Positions 1 to 7,918 of a stretch of 42,173 bases of DNA are shown here, one piece after another; the stretch's first letter is position 1, and the number at the start of each line of letters is the position of its first letter. The notes under the pieces were generated by a model, which worked only from the letters and a program-made list of their open reading frames with translations, ran no database searches and was not told the origin of the DNA. The translations under genes and the position numbers were made by a program. This DNA is from RH-chloro-G1 sp003670575 (GTDB lineage: Bacteria; Chloroflexota; Dehalococcoidia; UBA2979): the NCBI GenBank assembly GCA_947499615.1, contig CANMOP010000018.1, positions 1-42,173 on the forward strand. Reading direction: 5' to 3'.

Positions 1-99
1 TGGGCGTCGGGCATGCCGAACGGCAGGCTGAGGCGCATACTGGAACAGAAGCTGTGCTCAGGGCAGGCTGCCCTCGGGTGCGCAGGTAGGAGCTGAACG

Positions 100-408
100 A
101 TGGGCCGAGCGGCCCGCAGGGATCAAGAACGAGCCGCACGGCGGCAGCCCAGGCAGACCACCCCGCGTGGCCTGCCCTCTATTGGCGTGCCCGCCACCGG
201 GCAGGGCGTCCCGTACGCCGGACCGTGGTGGAAGCCGCGCTGGGCCTCGGACATCATCAGCGAGCTGCGCAAGGTGACCTGGCCCACTCGGCAGGAGACC
301 ACGCACCTGACGATGGTGGTCATTGTCATCTCTCTGTTGTTCGCGGCCTTGCTCAGCGCCGCCGACTTCGGATTCTCGTGGATCGTCGAACAGACGATTC
401 TGCGATAG
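100..408 (+). CDS. secE: Preprotein translocase subunit SecE
   Basis: Small subunit of the SecYEG protein-conducting channel in the cytoplasmic membrane; it clamps SecY. The 102-residue product ends with the SecE signature: an amphipathic stretch ELRKVTWPTRQET (about residues 55-68) followed by one membrane helix (about 70-97). The N-terminal ~45 residues are Arg/Pro-rich and not conserved in the family. The ATG at 100 has a good Shine-Dalgarno (TAGGAG, 87-92). It is followed directly by nusG, the usual bacterial order, which supports the call strongly. Confidence 0.96.
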   Translation: MGRAARRDQERAARRQPRQTTPRGLPSIGVPATGQGVPYAGPWWKPRWASDIISELRKVTWPTRQETTHLTMVVIVISLLFAALLSAADFGFSWIVEQTILR

Positions 409-433
409 GCCACCCACAGGTAGGAGCCCTCCA

Positions 434-1039
434 CTGACGAACGCCGCAATCGATAACGACGAGCAGCCCACGGATGGCGCCCCTGAAGGGGAGCCGGAAG
501 ATGGGCGCCGCTGGTACATCGTCCAGACCTACTCGGGCTACGAGAACAAGGTCAAGACGAACCTGGATCAGCGCGTCAAGCACATGGACATGGGCGGCAA
601 GATCTTCGAGATCGTGATCCCCACCGAGGAGGAGATCGAGATCCGTGACGGCCAGCGCCGCACTGTCTCGCGCAAGCTCTTCCCCGGCTACGCCCTGGTG
701 CACATGGTGATGGACGACGAGTCCTGGTACGTCGTGCGCAATACGCCGGGCGTCACCGGCTTCGCCGGCAGCAACGAAGAGCGCGACCGCGCGCGACCCA
801 TGCCGCTGGGCGAAGAAGAGGTAGGGCGCATCCTGCGCCAGATGCACACCGCGCAGCCGCGCATCAACATTGGCTTCAAGGTTGGCGAGGCGGTGCGCGT
901 CACTGACGGCCCATTCGTCGACTTCGTCGGGCAGGTGGACGAGATCAACCTCGACAAGGGGAAGGTGCGCGTCATGGTGTCCATGTTCGGCCGGGACACT
1001 CCGGTGGAGCTGGACTTCCTGCAGGTGGAGAAGCAGTAG
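434..1039 (+). CDS. nusG: Transcription termination/antitermination factor NusG (probable CTG start)
   Basis: NusG binds RNA polymerase and modulates pausing, Rho-dependent termination and transcription-translation coupling. The conserved NGN domain starts at WYIVQTYSGYENKV and contains KLFPGYALVHM and the NTPGVTGF motif; the C-terminal KOW domain is visible as VGEAVRVTDGPFVDFVGQV. The start is odd: between the secE stop and the conserved core this frame has no ATG, GTG or TTG. A TAGGAG at 421-426, matching the one before secE, lies 7 nt upstream of a CTG at 434, giving a ~201-residue protein of normal length. The only in-frame ATG (323) lies inside secE and would add 37 residues of non-conserved sequence. 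Family assignment is certain; the CTG start is inferred. Confidence 0.93.
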   Translation: MTNAAIDNDEQPTDGAPEGEPEDGRRWYIVQTYSGYENKVKTNLDQRVKHMDMGGKIFEIVIPTEEEIEIRDGQRRTVSRKLFPGYALVHMVMDDESWYVVRNTPGVTGFAGSNEERDRARPMPLGEEEVGRILRQMHTAQPRINIGFKVGEAVRVTDGPFVDFVGQVDEINLDKGKVRVMVSMFGRDTPVELDFLQVEKQ

Positions 1040-1157
1040 GAGTCGCGAACGTCGCGACCGATGTCCGCCGCGGGATGCCGAGGCGGAGACATACAGCCAG
1101 CCGCGCGGGAGTGTGCCAGCGAGCACACGTTTGTACCGCTTGTGTAAGTAGGATCCG

Positions 1158-1580
1158 ATGGCAAAGAAGGTTCGCGCAGTCGTTACCCTGCAGATTCCTG
1201 CAGGGAAGGCGAACCCCGCGCCGCCGGTGGGCACCGCCCTCGGCCCGCACGGGATCAACATCATGGACTTCGTGAAGTCCTACAACGAGCGCACGGCTGG
1301 CCAGGACGGCCAGATCATCCCGGCGCAGATCACCATCTTCGAGGATCGCTCGTTCACCTTCGTGCTGAAGACGCCGCCCGCGTCCGACCTGCTGCGCAAG
1401 GCCGCAGGCGTCGGCAAGGGCTCCGCGAGCCAGCTGCGCGAGGTTGCAGGCCGCGTGACCGCGGATCAGGTGAAGGCGATTGCGCAGCAGAAGCTGCCAG
1501 ACCTCAACACCGCTGATCTGGAGCAGGCGATCAAGAGCATTCGCGGCACCGCCCGCTCCATGGGAATCGAGGTCGAATAG
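1158..1580 (+). CDS. rplK: 50S ribosomal protein L11
   Basis: L11 forms the GTPase-associated centre of the large subunit with 23S rRNA and the L10-L12 stalk. The 140-residue length is standard. Hallmarks are the N-terminal PAGKANPAPPVGTALGPHG segment, IMDFVKSYNERT, and the C-terminal rRNA-binding domain with KTPPASDLLRKAAG and the terminal IRGTARSMGIEVE. The ATG at 1158 follows AGGAT at 1151-1155. The 118-bp gap after nusG holds no gene I can see. rplA starts 2 bp downstream, so the two are certainly cotranscribed. Confidence 0.98.
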   Translation: MAKKVRAVVTLQIPAGKANPAPPVGTALGPHGINIMDFVKSYNERTAGQDGQIIPAQITIFEDRSFTFVLKTPPASDLLRKAAGVGKGSASQLREVAGRVTADQVKAIAQQKLPDLNTADLEQAIKSIRGTARSMGIEVE

Positions 1581-1582
1581 CC

Positions 1583-2299
1583 ATGGCACACGAAGGCAAG
1601 CGCATCGTCGCCGCCCGCGCCAGAGTGGAAGAAGGCCGGGTCTACGACCCCGCCGCCGCGATGGCGTTGGTCAAGGAAGCCGCGACCGCGAAGTTTGATG
1701 AGACCGTAGAACTGCACCTGCGCACCGGCCTGGACGGTCGTCACGCAGACCAGCAGATCCGCGGCTCCGTCGTGCTGCCGCACGGACTGGGCAAGGTCAT
1801 GAAGGTGGTCGTCTTCGCAGAGGGCGAGGCTGCCTCGCTGGCCTTGCAGGCTGGCGCGGACGAGGTCGGCGGCGATGAGCTCATCGACCGCGTTGCGGCC
1901 GGCTACACCTCCTTCGACGTCGCGCTGGCGCAGCGGGATCTCATGGGCAAGGTCGGGCGGCTCGGCCGCGTGCTTGGTCCGCGCGGTCTGATGCCAAACC
2001 CACGCTCCGGCACCGTTGTGGAGACCGTGGACATGGCTCGTGCCGTGCGAGAGGCGAAGGCCGGTCGCGTGGAGTTCCGTCTGGACCGCACCAACCTGGT
2101 GCACGTGCCCATCGGCAAGGTCTCCTTCACCGGCGACGTGCTGCTGGACAACCTGACGGCGCTGATCGGCGAGATCGTGAAGGCCAAGCCCAGCGCAGCC
2201 AAGGGCCAGTACATCCGAGGCGCAACGCTGACCTCCACCATGGGGCCCGGCATCCCAGTGGAAGTGGCGACCATGATGGCGCTCGCTACGGAGGCGTAA
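1583..2299 (+). CDS. rplA: 50S ribosomal protein L1
   Basis: L1 forms the mobile stalk at the ribosomal E site; in many bacteria it also represses its own operon. The 238-residue protein has typical L1 sequence: an N-terminal helix with YDPAAAMALVKEAATAKFDETVELHLRTG split across the first 55 residues, the LGKVMKVVVFAEGE strand, the conserved GRLGRVLGPRGLMPNPRSGTV loop around residues 125-145, and the C-terminal KAKPSAAKGQYIRGATLTSTMGPG. The ATG is only 2 bp after the rplK stop. A 284-bp leader separates it from rplJ. Confidence 0.98.
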   Translation: MAHEGKRIVAARARVEEGRVYDPAAAMALVKEAATAKFDETVELHLRTGLDGRHADQQIRGSVVLPHGLGKVMKVVVFAEGEAASLALQAGADEVGGDELIDRVAAGYTSFDVALAQRDLMGKVGRLGRVLGPRGLMPNPRSGTVVETVDMARAVREAKAGRVEFRLDRTNLVHVPIGKVSFTGDVLLDNLTALIGEIVKAKPSAAKGQYIRGATLTSTMGPGIPVEVATMMALATEA

Positions 2300-2324
2300 G
2301 TCCCGTAGACTGACTGAAGACATC

Positions 2325-2390
2325 GTGCGGTCCTGGTGGCCGCGAACCGCCGAAGAACACAGGTCTCCCGCGCACGCGGGAGGTAATGGC
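2325..2390 (+). promoter_or_regulatory. Ribosomal protein L10 leader (autoregulatory RNA element)
   Basis: The gap between rplA and rplJ holds the expected L10-leader position and sequence style: an unpaired GCCGAAGAACACAGG segment next to a strong hairpin (2365-2382, 7-bp stem CTCCCGC/GCGGGAG). In known L10 leaders the L10-(L12) complex binds such a kinked stem and represses rplJL. Together with the terminator-like hairpin downstream it would form an attenuator. The hairpin is read directly; the L10-binding role is by analogy. Confidence 0.65.
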
Positions 2391-2470
2391 CCACTGGCCG
2401 CCTGTGCAGGTGGGCGAGATCGAGCATCTGTCGCGCGCGTGCCGTATCTGCGGCGCGCCGCGATTCGCTC

Positions 2471-2510
2471 GCGCCCTCCCGCTTCAGCGGTGCAGGGCGC
2501 GTTCTGTTTC
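2471..2510 (+). terminator. Attenuator-like terminator hairpin upstream of rplJ
   Basis: An outer stem GCGCCCT (2471-2477) pairs with AGGGCGC (2494-2500) around a perfect inner stem CCGC (2479-2482)/GCGG (2487-2490) with a TTCA loop. A moderately T-rich GTTCTGTTTC (2501-2510) follows. It lies 74 bp before the rplJ start inside the L10 leader region, the expected place for a conditional terminator. Confidence 0.55.
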
Positions 2511-2583
2511 CGGCGCCAACGCTGCTGCTCAGGTGGCGGCGACTGGCGGGCCTCGGCGACAGGCGCGAGCGAAGGAGATGCGT

Positions 2584-3108
2584 TTGCCTACAGCACGCAA
2601 AGTGAACCTGGTGGCGGAGCTGTCCGCCCTCCTGAAGGACGCGGAGATTGCGATCGCAGCCTCCTATCAGGGGATCCCGGTCTCGGAGCTCACCTCGCTG
2701 CGTCGCACCCTTGGTGGGAGCGGCGTACAGATGCGCGTGGTGAAGAATACACTGCTGCGTCGTGCCGCCAACGATGTTGGGCGCGGGGAGTTCGCGGTTC
2801 TCGCGGACGGGCCCACCGCCATCATGGTCGGCAGCGACCCGGTAGAGACCTCCCGCGTGGTCATGCAGTACCGGCGAGAGCACGCCACGTCCCCGTTCCA
2901 GGTGCGGAACGCCGTCATCGGCTCCGAGATGGTCAGCACTGCCTACATCGAGGATCTGGCGACGGTTCCGCCGCGGGACGTGTTGCTGTCTCGCATCGCG
3001 GGCAACCTGACCAGCAAGGTCGCGGAGCTCGCGGGCCTGTTGCAGGCCACCACGCGAGAATTTGCGGGCCTCATCGACGCCCGTGCCACCCAGCTCGAGG
3101 CTGGATAA
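2584..3108 (+). CDS. rplJ: 50S ribosomal protein L10
   Basis: L10 is the stalk base that carries the L12 dimers. I start it at the TTG at 2584, which has AAGGAG (2572-2577) at 6 nt spacing and gives an N-terminus LPTARKVNLVAEL typical of L10; the ATG at 2578 touches the Shine-Dalgarno. Longer upstream reading would run through the leader RNA. Conserved elements include the strand after ~residue 25 (IAIAASYQGIPVSELTSLRR), MRVVKNTLLRRA, the GPTAIMVG segment and the C-terminal L12-binding helix. About 174 residues, a normal length. Confidence 0.96.
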   Translation: MPTARKVNLVAELSALLKDAEIAIAASYQGIPVSELTSLRRTLGGSGVQMRVVKNTLLRRAANDVGRGEFAVLADGPTAIMVGSDPVETSRVVMQYRREHATSPFQVRNAVIGSEMVSTAYIEDLATVPPRDVLLSRIAGNLTSKVAELAGLLQATTREFAGLIDARATQLEAG

Positions 3109-3207
3109 CCAGCCAGTAGCTGCACACCAGTGGTGCGGCAGCGTAACGCAGCAATATCAGCGAACGTCGCACGGCCGATGTGCCGGGCGGGAGAAGGAGC
3201 AGCAGAG

Positions 3208-3594
3208 ATGCCAACCAAGATCGAGGACGCGCTCGAGATCATCAAGGGAATGACCATCATCGAGCTTCGTGACCTGAACAAGGCCATCGAAGAGGAGTTC
3301 GGCGTCACAGCTGCCGCCCCGATGATGATGGCTGCCCCCGGTGGTGGTGGTGGTGGTGCGCCGGCCGCCGCCGAGGAAGAGCAGACCGAGTTCGACCTCA
3401 TCCTCACCGACTTCGGTGCCAACAAGATCAACGTCATCAAGGTCGTGCGCGAGATCACCGCGCTCGGCCTGAAGGACGCTAAGGACCTGGTCGAGGCTGC
3501 CCCCAAGGCCGTCAAGGAGGCCATGCCGAAGGCAGAGGCCCTGGCCGCCAAGGCCAAGCTCGAAGAGGCCGGCGCCAAGGTGGAGATGAAGTAG
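3208..3594 (+). CDS. rplL: 50S ribosomal protein L7/L12
   Basis: Stalk protein that recruits and activates translational GTPases. The 128-residue product has the N-terminal dimerisation helices (KIEDALEIIKGMTIIELRDL), a flexible Ala/Gly/Met hinge including a six-Gly run (about residues 45-60), and the C-terminal domain with FDLILTDFGANKINVIKVVR and LGLKDAKDLVEAAPK. The ATG at 3208 has AAGGAG (3194-3199) at 8 nt spacing; the open frame extends upstream to 3130 but without support. A strong terminator follows, so this is the last gene of the operon; rpoB does not follow. Confidence 0.98.
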   Translation: MPTKIEDALEIIKGMTIIELRDLNKAIEEEFGVTAAAPMMMAAPGGGGGGAPAAAEEEQTEFDLILTDFGANKINVIKVVREITALGLKDAKDLVEAAPKAVKEAMPKAEALAAKAKLEEAGAKVEMK

Positions 3595-3627
3595 CTCTCA
3601 CCGGCGCACCCCACTGCGGGCGTGTCA

Positions 3628-3669
3628 CAACGGGCCGGGAGCGATGTGCTCCCGGCCCGTTGTTTGTCT
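3628..3669 (+). terminator. Rho-independent terminator of the rplKAJL operon
   Basis: A 15-bp perfect stem (3628-3642 with 3648-3662) with a 5-nt GATGT loop, rich in G/C, followed by TTTGTCT (3663-3669). It begins 33 bp after the rplL stop. Confidence 0.93.
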
Positions 3670-3779
3670 GGCGGCGGCTCGCAGGGAACGCCGGGTGCAG
3701 CTCCTCCGTTGCGCCAATGTGATGCAGTGCGATGCCTGGGCACTGCCGATGGCATGCCGGTGCGTGGTAGGCTTTGCTC

Positions 3780-4424
3780 GTGCAGTGCTTTCGATGTGAC
3801 CAGACCGCCGTGCAGGAATGCGCCCGCTGTGGCGCGCTCTATTGTGACGACCATGGCGATGCGCTCTGCGAGCGCTGCATGGATCCGAACTCCGCGCTCC
3901 CGTCCTACCGCGTCTATCGAGGCTCGCTCGCCGCGCTGCTGATCGGCTCCGTGTTCGCGATCTGGCTACTGGTGCGCCCCGGCGCGCAGGGTGACTTCGA
4001 TGGTCCGCCGAGCGCGCTGGCGGCCGTTCTGCCGAGCGCGACGGCCACTGCGCAGCCGACGACCTCGGCGACCGCCTCACCGCGACCGAGCGGTTCCGCG
4101 GTCACCAGTCCGAACGCCGCCGGACCCACTGGTCCCGCTGGGTCGCAGGCGCCCGCTGCCGCCGCCACCTCGATCGCCTCAGGCGCTTCGACGGCGTCGA
4201 CTCCGGCACCGACACCGACGGGCACCCCTCGCCCGCCCACCCCGACGCCTACCCCTGCCGGGCCGCGGACGCACATCGTGAAGTCCGGTGACACGCTCTA
4301 CGGTCTGGTGGACCAGTACCGTGGCACTGTCGACTTCCAGACCTACTCCGAGCGTCTGTTCCAGCTGAACAGGATGACGGAAGGCAGCGTGATCGCCGTG
4401 GGCGACAGTATCCGCATCCCATGA
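3780..4424 (+). CDS. Zinc-finger (B-box-like), single-TM, LysM-domain protein
   Basis: Three parts are visible. Residues 3-33 hold eight putative zinc ligands spaced C-x2-C-x7-C-x2-C-x4-C-x2-H-x4-C-x2-C, a B-box-like cross-brace. Residues ~48-68 form one hydrophobic helix. A long Ala/Thr/Pro/Ser linker (~residues 75-160) leads to a C-terminal LysM domain (HIVKSGDTLYGLVDQY ... VGDSIRIP), which in other proteins binds peptidoglycan or other glycans. The likely topology is zinc finger in the cytoplasm and LysM outside. I prefer the GTG at 3780 because GGTAGG (3766-3771) is 8 nt upstream; a TTG at 3774 is the alternative. The next gene overlaps by 4 bp (ATGA). The substrate or partner is unknown. 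Confidence 0.8.
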   Translation: MQCFRCDQTAVQECARCGALYCDDHGDALCERCMDPNSALPSYRVYRGSLAALLIGSVFAIWLLVRPGAQGDFDGPPSALAAVLPSATATAQPTTSATASPRPSGSAVTSPNAAGPTGPAGSQAPAAAATSIASGASTASTPAPTPTGTPRPPTPTPTPAGPRTHIVKSGDTLYGLVDQYRGTVDFQTYSERLFQLNRMTEGSVIAVGDSIRIP

Positions 4425-4942
4425 CGAACGAAGGCACACCAGGCACCGGGGATAGCGCCGGGACCCTGCTGGAATCGAACGCTGACCCGCAGCGATCCCT
4501 TCGACGTTCGTTGCTGGTGAACGGACCGCTGGCGCTGCTCTCGCTCATCCCGCTGGGGATGTCGCTGCAGAGCCTGCTCGTCGGCAACATGGGGGCGCTG
4601 CTACCGCTGTCGATCCTCTCGGTGGTCACTGGATCACTCGCCTATCAGGTGTACAGCGCGAAACGCGACCTACAGGCGACGCCGGAGGAGACCACCGGAT
4701 CCGTGCGGCGTGTGTGGTCCAAGGGTGCCGTGCTGTGGATGGTGCGCTCCCACTACATCCTCATTGGGCGCGCGATCTTCGTCATTGATGCGCTGTCCGC
4801 GTACGACCTCAAGGAGGGCGACGTGGTGCGGGTGCGACACCTGCCCCACACCAGCACCGTGATCGAGCTCCGTGTCCTCCATCGGGAGCCGACGCCAGCC
4901 AACACGGAGCGGCCAGGACGCGGCTTCTTCGGCCGCCGCTGA
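4421..4942 (+). CDS. Hypothetical two-TM membrane protein
   Basis: A 173-residue protein with two adjacent hydrophobic helices (about residues 31-54 and 57-76), then a cytoplasmic-looking domain containing ILIGRAIFVIDALSAYDL and GDVVRVRHLPHTSTVIELRVL, and a short basic tail. The C-terminal part reads like a small beta-rich domain, but I do not recognise the family. It starts inside the stop of the LysM gene (ATGA overlap), so the two are translationally coupled and may act together at the envelope. No function is proposed. Confidence 0.75.
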   Translation: MTNEGTPGTGDSAGTLLESNADPQRSLRRSLLVNGPLALLSLIPLGMSLQSLLVGNMGALLPLSILSVVTGSLAYQVYSAKRDLQATPEETTGSVRRVWSKGAVLWMVRSHYILIGRAIFVIDALSAYDLKEGDVVRVRHLPHTSTVIELRVLHREPTPANTERPGRGFFGRR

Positions 4943-4964
4943 TGCGCGCCGTGGCCACCGCTCG

Positions 4965-5675
4965 GTGACCACCGACGAACCACCGCCGTACCGCGTCCGC
5001 GTCGCCGAACTGCCCGACGGCGAACGACCGCGTGAACGACTGCTCCGGCTGGGCCCATCCGCGCTCACCGCATCCGAGCTGCTCGCGATCCTGCTGCGCA
5101 CCGGCACCGTCCGCGAGGGCGTACTGGAGTTGGCGGCTCGGCTGGTGCGTGTGCACGGCGGGCTGCGTGGACTGGCGGCCGCGGATCTGGTGATGCTGAG
5201 CGGTGAGCACGGCGTCGGCGCCGCGAAGGCAACGACGATCGCCGCTGCGTTCGAACTCGGGCGACGTGTGGCGCTGGAAGGCGACGTGCCTCGGCCGACC
5301 GTGACCAGCCCCGCAGACATCGCGAGGCTGCTCCAGCCGGAGATGGAGCTCCTGGCGCAGGAGGAGCTGCGGCTGCTCACGCTCGACACCAAGCACCAGC
5401 TGCTCTCGGCGACCATGCTCTATCGCGGCTCCGTGAGCAGCGCACCCGCTCGGATCGCCGAGGTGTTTCGCGAGGCGGTACGCCGCAACGCCAGCGCCAT
5501 CGCGGTTGCGCACAACCACCCCAGCGGCGACCCGTCCCCCAGCGCGGATGACATCGCGTTCACGCAGGCTGTGGTGGAAGCGGGCGCGTTGCTGGAGATA
5601 CGCGTGCTGGATCACCTGGTATTTGGGCACGGGCGGTACGTGTCCATGCGCGAGCGGCGGCTGGGATTCGCGTAG
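4965..5675 (+). CDS. radC: RadC family JAB1/MPN-domain protein
   Basis: Conserved bacterial protein, historically called a DNA-repair factor though that role is doubtful; the fold is a JAMM metalloprotease-like domain. The N-terminal helix-hairpin-helix part shows LPDGERPRERLLRLG and LTASELLAILLRTGT; the C-terminal domain has the metal motif HNHPSGDPSPSADD (about residues 180-193) and an upstream TLDTKHQLL strand. I choose the GTG at 4965, just before the conserved YRVRVAELP, because an ATG at 4872 would overlap the previous gene by 70 bp; neither has a good Shine-Dalgarno. It converges with the M23 peptidase gene 25 bp away. Confidence 0.93.
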   Translation: MTTDEPPPYRVRVAELPDGERPRERLLRLGPSALTASELLAILLRTGTVREGVLELAARLVRVHGGLRGLAAADLVMLSGEHGVGAAKATTIAAAFELGRRVALEGDVPRPTVTSPADIARLLQPEMELLAQEELRLLTLDTKHQLLSATMLYRGSVSSAPARIAEVFREAVRRNASAIAVAHNHPSGDPSPSADDIAFTQAVVEAGALLEIRVLDHLVFGHGRYVSMRERRLGFA

Positions 5676-5700
5676 CCGCGCGGGCCTACTGGGCCGCTGC

Positions 5701-6825
5701 CTAGCTCTCCGGACCGAATGGCTGCGTGAGCCAGGTGATCGGATCCACGTTCACCCCCCACACCGTGATCTCCCAGTGCAGGTGCGGCCCCGTCGCGAAC
5801 CCGGTCATGCCGACGAGGCCGATGGTCTTCCCTGCGTCCACCGCATCGCCGGGCTGGACGTGCATCGCGCTCAGGTGGTGGTAGCCGGTCTTCACGCCGC
5901 CGCCGTGGTCGATGAGCACTGAGTTGCCGCGGATCGGCATCGGGGCTGCCCACACGACGCGGCCTGGCGCGGCAGCATGCACTGGCGTTCCCTCGTCGTC
6001 CGCGAGGTCTACGCCCGAGTGGAATGCACCCACTGGCCCGCCGTTGATCGAGCGGCCCTGTCCGAAGTGGGTCGTGATCTCGCCGGGACACGGACGCTGC
6101 ACGAGACCGGTCCACAGCGGAGAGCGGTCGTAGGCGGCGAACTGTTGCGCTCGCAAGGTCTCTTCGCGCACGCCGGCGTCCGGCGTCAGCACCGCCGTCA
6201 CGGCCTCGCTGGCCACGAGGTAGTCGACCGGTCGGGTCACCGCCACGATTGCGCTGGCCTGCTCGGTGGTGCCGACGGGCTGCCCGGAAGCGGTGCGGCC
6301 GGTCACTGCGACCGGCGAGTTGGCCTGCGGCGGCTGCTCGGTGGGCGCGCCCACCACCGCCCAGAACCACCCGTCCGGCTGCGGCAGCATTTGGTAGTCG
6401 ATCCCTCGGAACCGTACCGACGCGGTCGCGGCACCAGGGACACGCGCCCGCACCCGCATCGCCTCCCCCACTCCCACCTGTGGCGGGCGTAACTCGATGG
6501 TGGCGGCGGGTGCCGCAGCCCCACTCGCGGAGCGCACGGCGGTAGCGGTGGGGGTCACGGTGGCAGCGCGAACGCCGGTCGAACCGCCGCTTTGGGCAGT
6601 GCTGGCGGTACTTCCGGCCGGACTGGCGGTTGGTAACGGCGTCGGCGTCGATACCACCACGCCGACATCGGCGCTGCTGCAGCCGGTGAGCGCGGCCAGC
6701 ATCGCCGCGGAGGGCAATGCGATCGCCGCGCGCGAAGCGAGCAGCAGCAGCCGCCGTCGACTCGGGCGCGCGGTCGGTGGCCCCCCATCTGGGGCGGGCT
6801 GTGCGGTATCCCTACGATCAGTCAT
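5701..6825 (-). CDS. Exported M23-family (LytM) peptidase
   Basis: Likely cell-wall or lytic-factor peptidase acting outside the membrane. The ATG at 6825 gives 374 residues with a basic N-terminus and hydrophobic segment containing RRRLLLLASRAA and ending LTGCSS, i.e. a lipoprotein-like (possibly Tat) signal. A Thr/Pro/Ala-rich linker and a beta-rich domain follow (~residues 95-200). The C-terminal LytM domain has HSGVD (His269, Asp273), YHHL (His316/317) and HLHWE (His348, His350), so the zinc site and catalytic residues are intact. The start is shared territory with the divergent MoxR1 gene. Confidence 0.92.
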   Translation of the reverse strand: MTDRRDTAQPAPDGGPPTARPSRRRLLLLASRAAIALPSAAMLAALTGCSSADVGVVVSTPTPLPTASPAGSTASTAQSGGSTGVRAATVTPTATAVRSASGAAAPAATIELRPPQVGVGEAMRVRARVPGAATASVRFRGIDYQMLPQPDGWFWAVVGAPTEQPPQANSPVAVTGRTASGQPVGTTEQASAIVAVTRPVDYLVASEAVTAVLTPDAGVREETLRAQQFAAYDRSPLWTGLVQRPCPGEITTHFGQGRSINGGPVGAFHSGVDLADDEGTPVHAAAPGRVVWAAPMPIRGNSVLIDHGGGVKTGYHHLSAMHVQPGDAVDAGKTIGLVGMTGFATGPHLHWEITVWGVNVDPITWLTQPFGPES

Positions 6826-6881
6826 GCCGTCATCGTATCCCCGACGCGCGCGACGATCCGCCAGCGCCTCGTTTGCGTGGA

Positions 6882-6887
6882 TATACT
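6882..6887 (+). promoter_or_regulatory. Candidate -10 element for the MoxR1 operon
   Basis: TATACT on the + strand in the 132-bp divergent gap, ~70 bp before the moxR1 GTG. No convincing -35 hexamer is at 16-18 bp, so this is a weak call. Confidence 0.35.
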
Positions 6888-6957
6888 TGCAGGGCTTCAG
6901 GCTTCCGATCCGTCGTACGCGCCGTGCCCTTCTGGGAAGACTCGTCTGGGAGGAACA

Positions 6958-7914
6958 GTGGAAGACCCGCGAATCGTCGCAGACCGCATCCTTGCCAATG
7001 TTGACCGCGTCATCATTGGCAAGCAGCACGAGACCAGACTTGCGCTCGTTTGCCTCATCTCGAGGGGCCATCTGCTCATCGAGGATGTTCCCGGCGTCGG
7101 CAAGACCATGCTCGCACGCGCGCTGGCAAAGTCGATTGGCTGCACATTCCAGCGCATCCAGTTCACGCCGGACCTGCTGCCCTCGGACGTGACGGGCATC
7201 TCCGTCTTCAATCAGTCCACGCGCGACTTCGAGTTCCGGGCTGGGCCGATCATGGCGCAGGTCGTACTCACGGACGAGATCAACCGCGCCACGCCGAAGA
7301 CGCAGTCCTCACTGCTGGAAGCGATGGAGGAGCGCCAGGTCACTGTGGACGGCGTCACCCATCGCACGCCGGACCCGTTCATGGTGATGGCAACGCAGAA
7401 CCCGATTGAGTACGAGGGCACCTTCCCACTGCCGGAGGCCCAACTCGACCGCTTCCTGCTCCGCGTCCAGCTCGGTTACCCGTCCCCGACGGACGAGGTG
7501 CTGATCATGGACGCACAGCAGTCGCGTCACCCCCTTGAGGCGTTGGAGGAAGTGACGAACGCGGCCGGTGTGCTGGAGTTGCAGGAGGCCGTACGCGGCA
7601 TCTACATCGACCCGCTCATCAAGCAGTACATCGTGACCCTGGTGAACGCGACGCGGCAGCACGAGAGTGTCTACCTGGGCGCGTCGCCGCGAGGATCGCT
7701 GGCGCTGATGCGGAGCACACAGGCGCTGGCGCTGCTGGACGGTCGCGACTTCGTGCAGCCGGACGATGTGAAGCAGCTCGCGTTCCCGACACTCGGGCAT
7801 CGCGTGCTGGTCAGCCCCGGCGCTCGGGTGCGCAGCATCGATAGCGCACAGGTCATCGAGGAGTGCCTCGGGCGCGTACCTGTCCCGGGCGCACGGGCGC
7901 GCGGGGGCGGCTGA
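6958..7914 (+). CDS. MoxR-family AAA+ ATPase (MoxR1)
   Basis: MoxR ATPases act as chaperones that mature or assemble partner complexes, usually with DUF58 and VWA proteins. The 318-residue product has Walker A (EDVPGVGKT), Walker B (VVLTDEINRA), the MoxR signature FTPDLLPSDVTG, sensor 1 (MATQNPIEYEGTFPLPEAQLDRF) split over about residues 140-165, and the C-terminal lid with ASPRGSLALMR. I start at the GTG at 6958, preceded by GGGAGGA (6948-6954); an upstream in-frame extension to 6877 lacks support. DUF58 follows 4 bp later, forming an operon with it and the transglutaminase-like gene. Confidence 0.95.
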   Translation: MEDPRIVADRILANVDRVIIGKQHETRLALVCLISRGHLLIEDVPGVGKTMLARALAKSIGCTFQRIQFTPDLLPSDVTGISVFNQSTRDFEFRAGPIMAQVVLTDEINRATPKTQSSLLEAMEERQVTVDGVTHRTPDPFMVMATQNPIEYEGTFPLPEAQLDRFLLRVQLGYPSPTDEVLIMDAQQSRHPLEALEEVTNAAGVLELQEAVRGIYIDPLIKQYIVTLVNATRQHESVYLGASPRGSLALMRSTQALALLDGRDFVQPDDVKQLAFPTLGHRVLVSPGARVRSIDSAQVIEECLGRVPVPGARARGGG

Positions 7915-7918
7915 CCTG

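Noticed and set aside
1..99. Possible tRNA or gene end upstream of secE
   Set aside because: No cloverleaf can be drawn and no supported frame; only a small AGGGCA/TGCCCT hairpin near 59-73 is visible.
323..433. ATG at 323 as the nusG start
   Set aside because: It lies inside secE, would add 37 non-conserved residues and has no Shine-Dalgarno.
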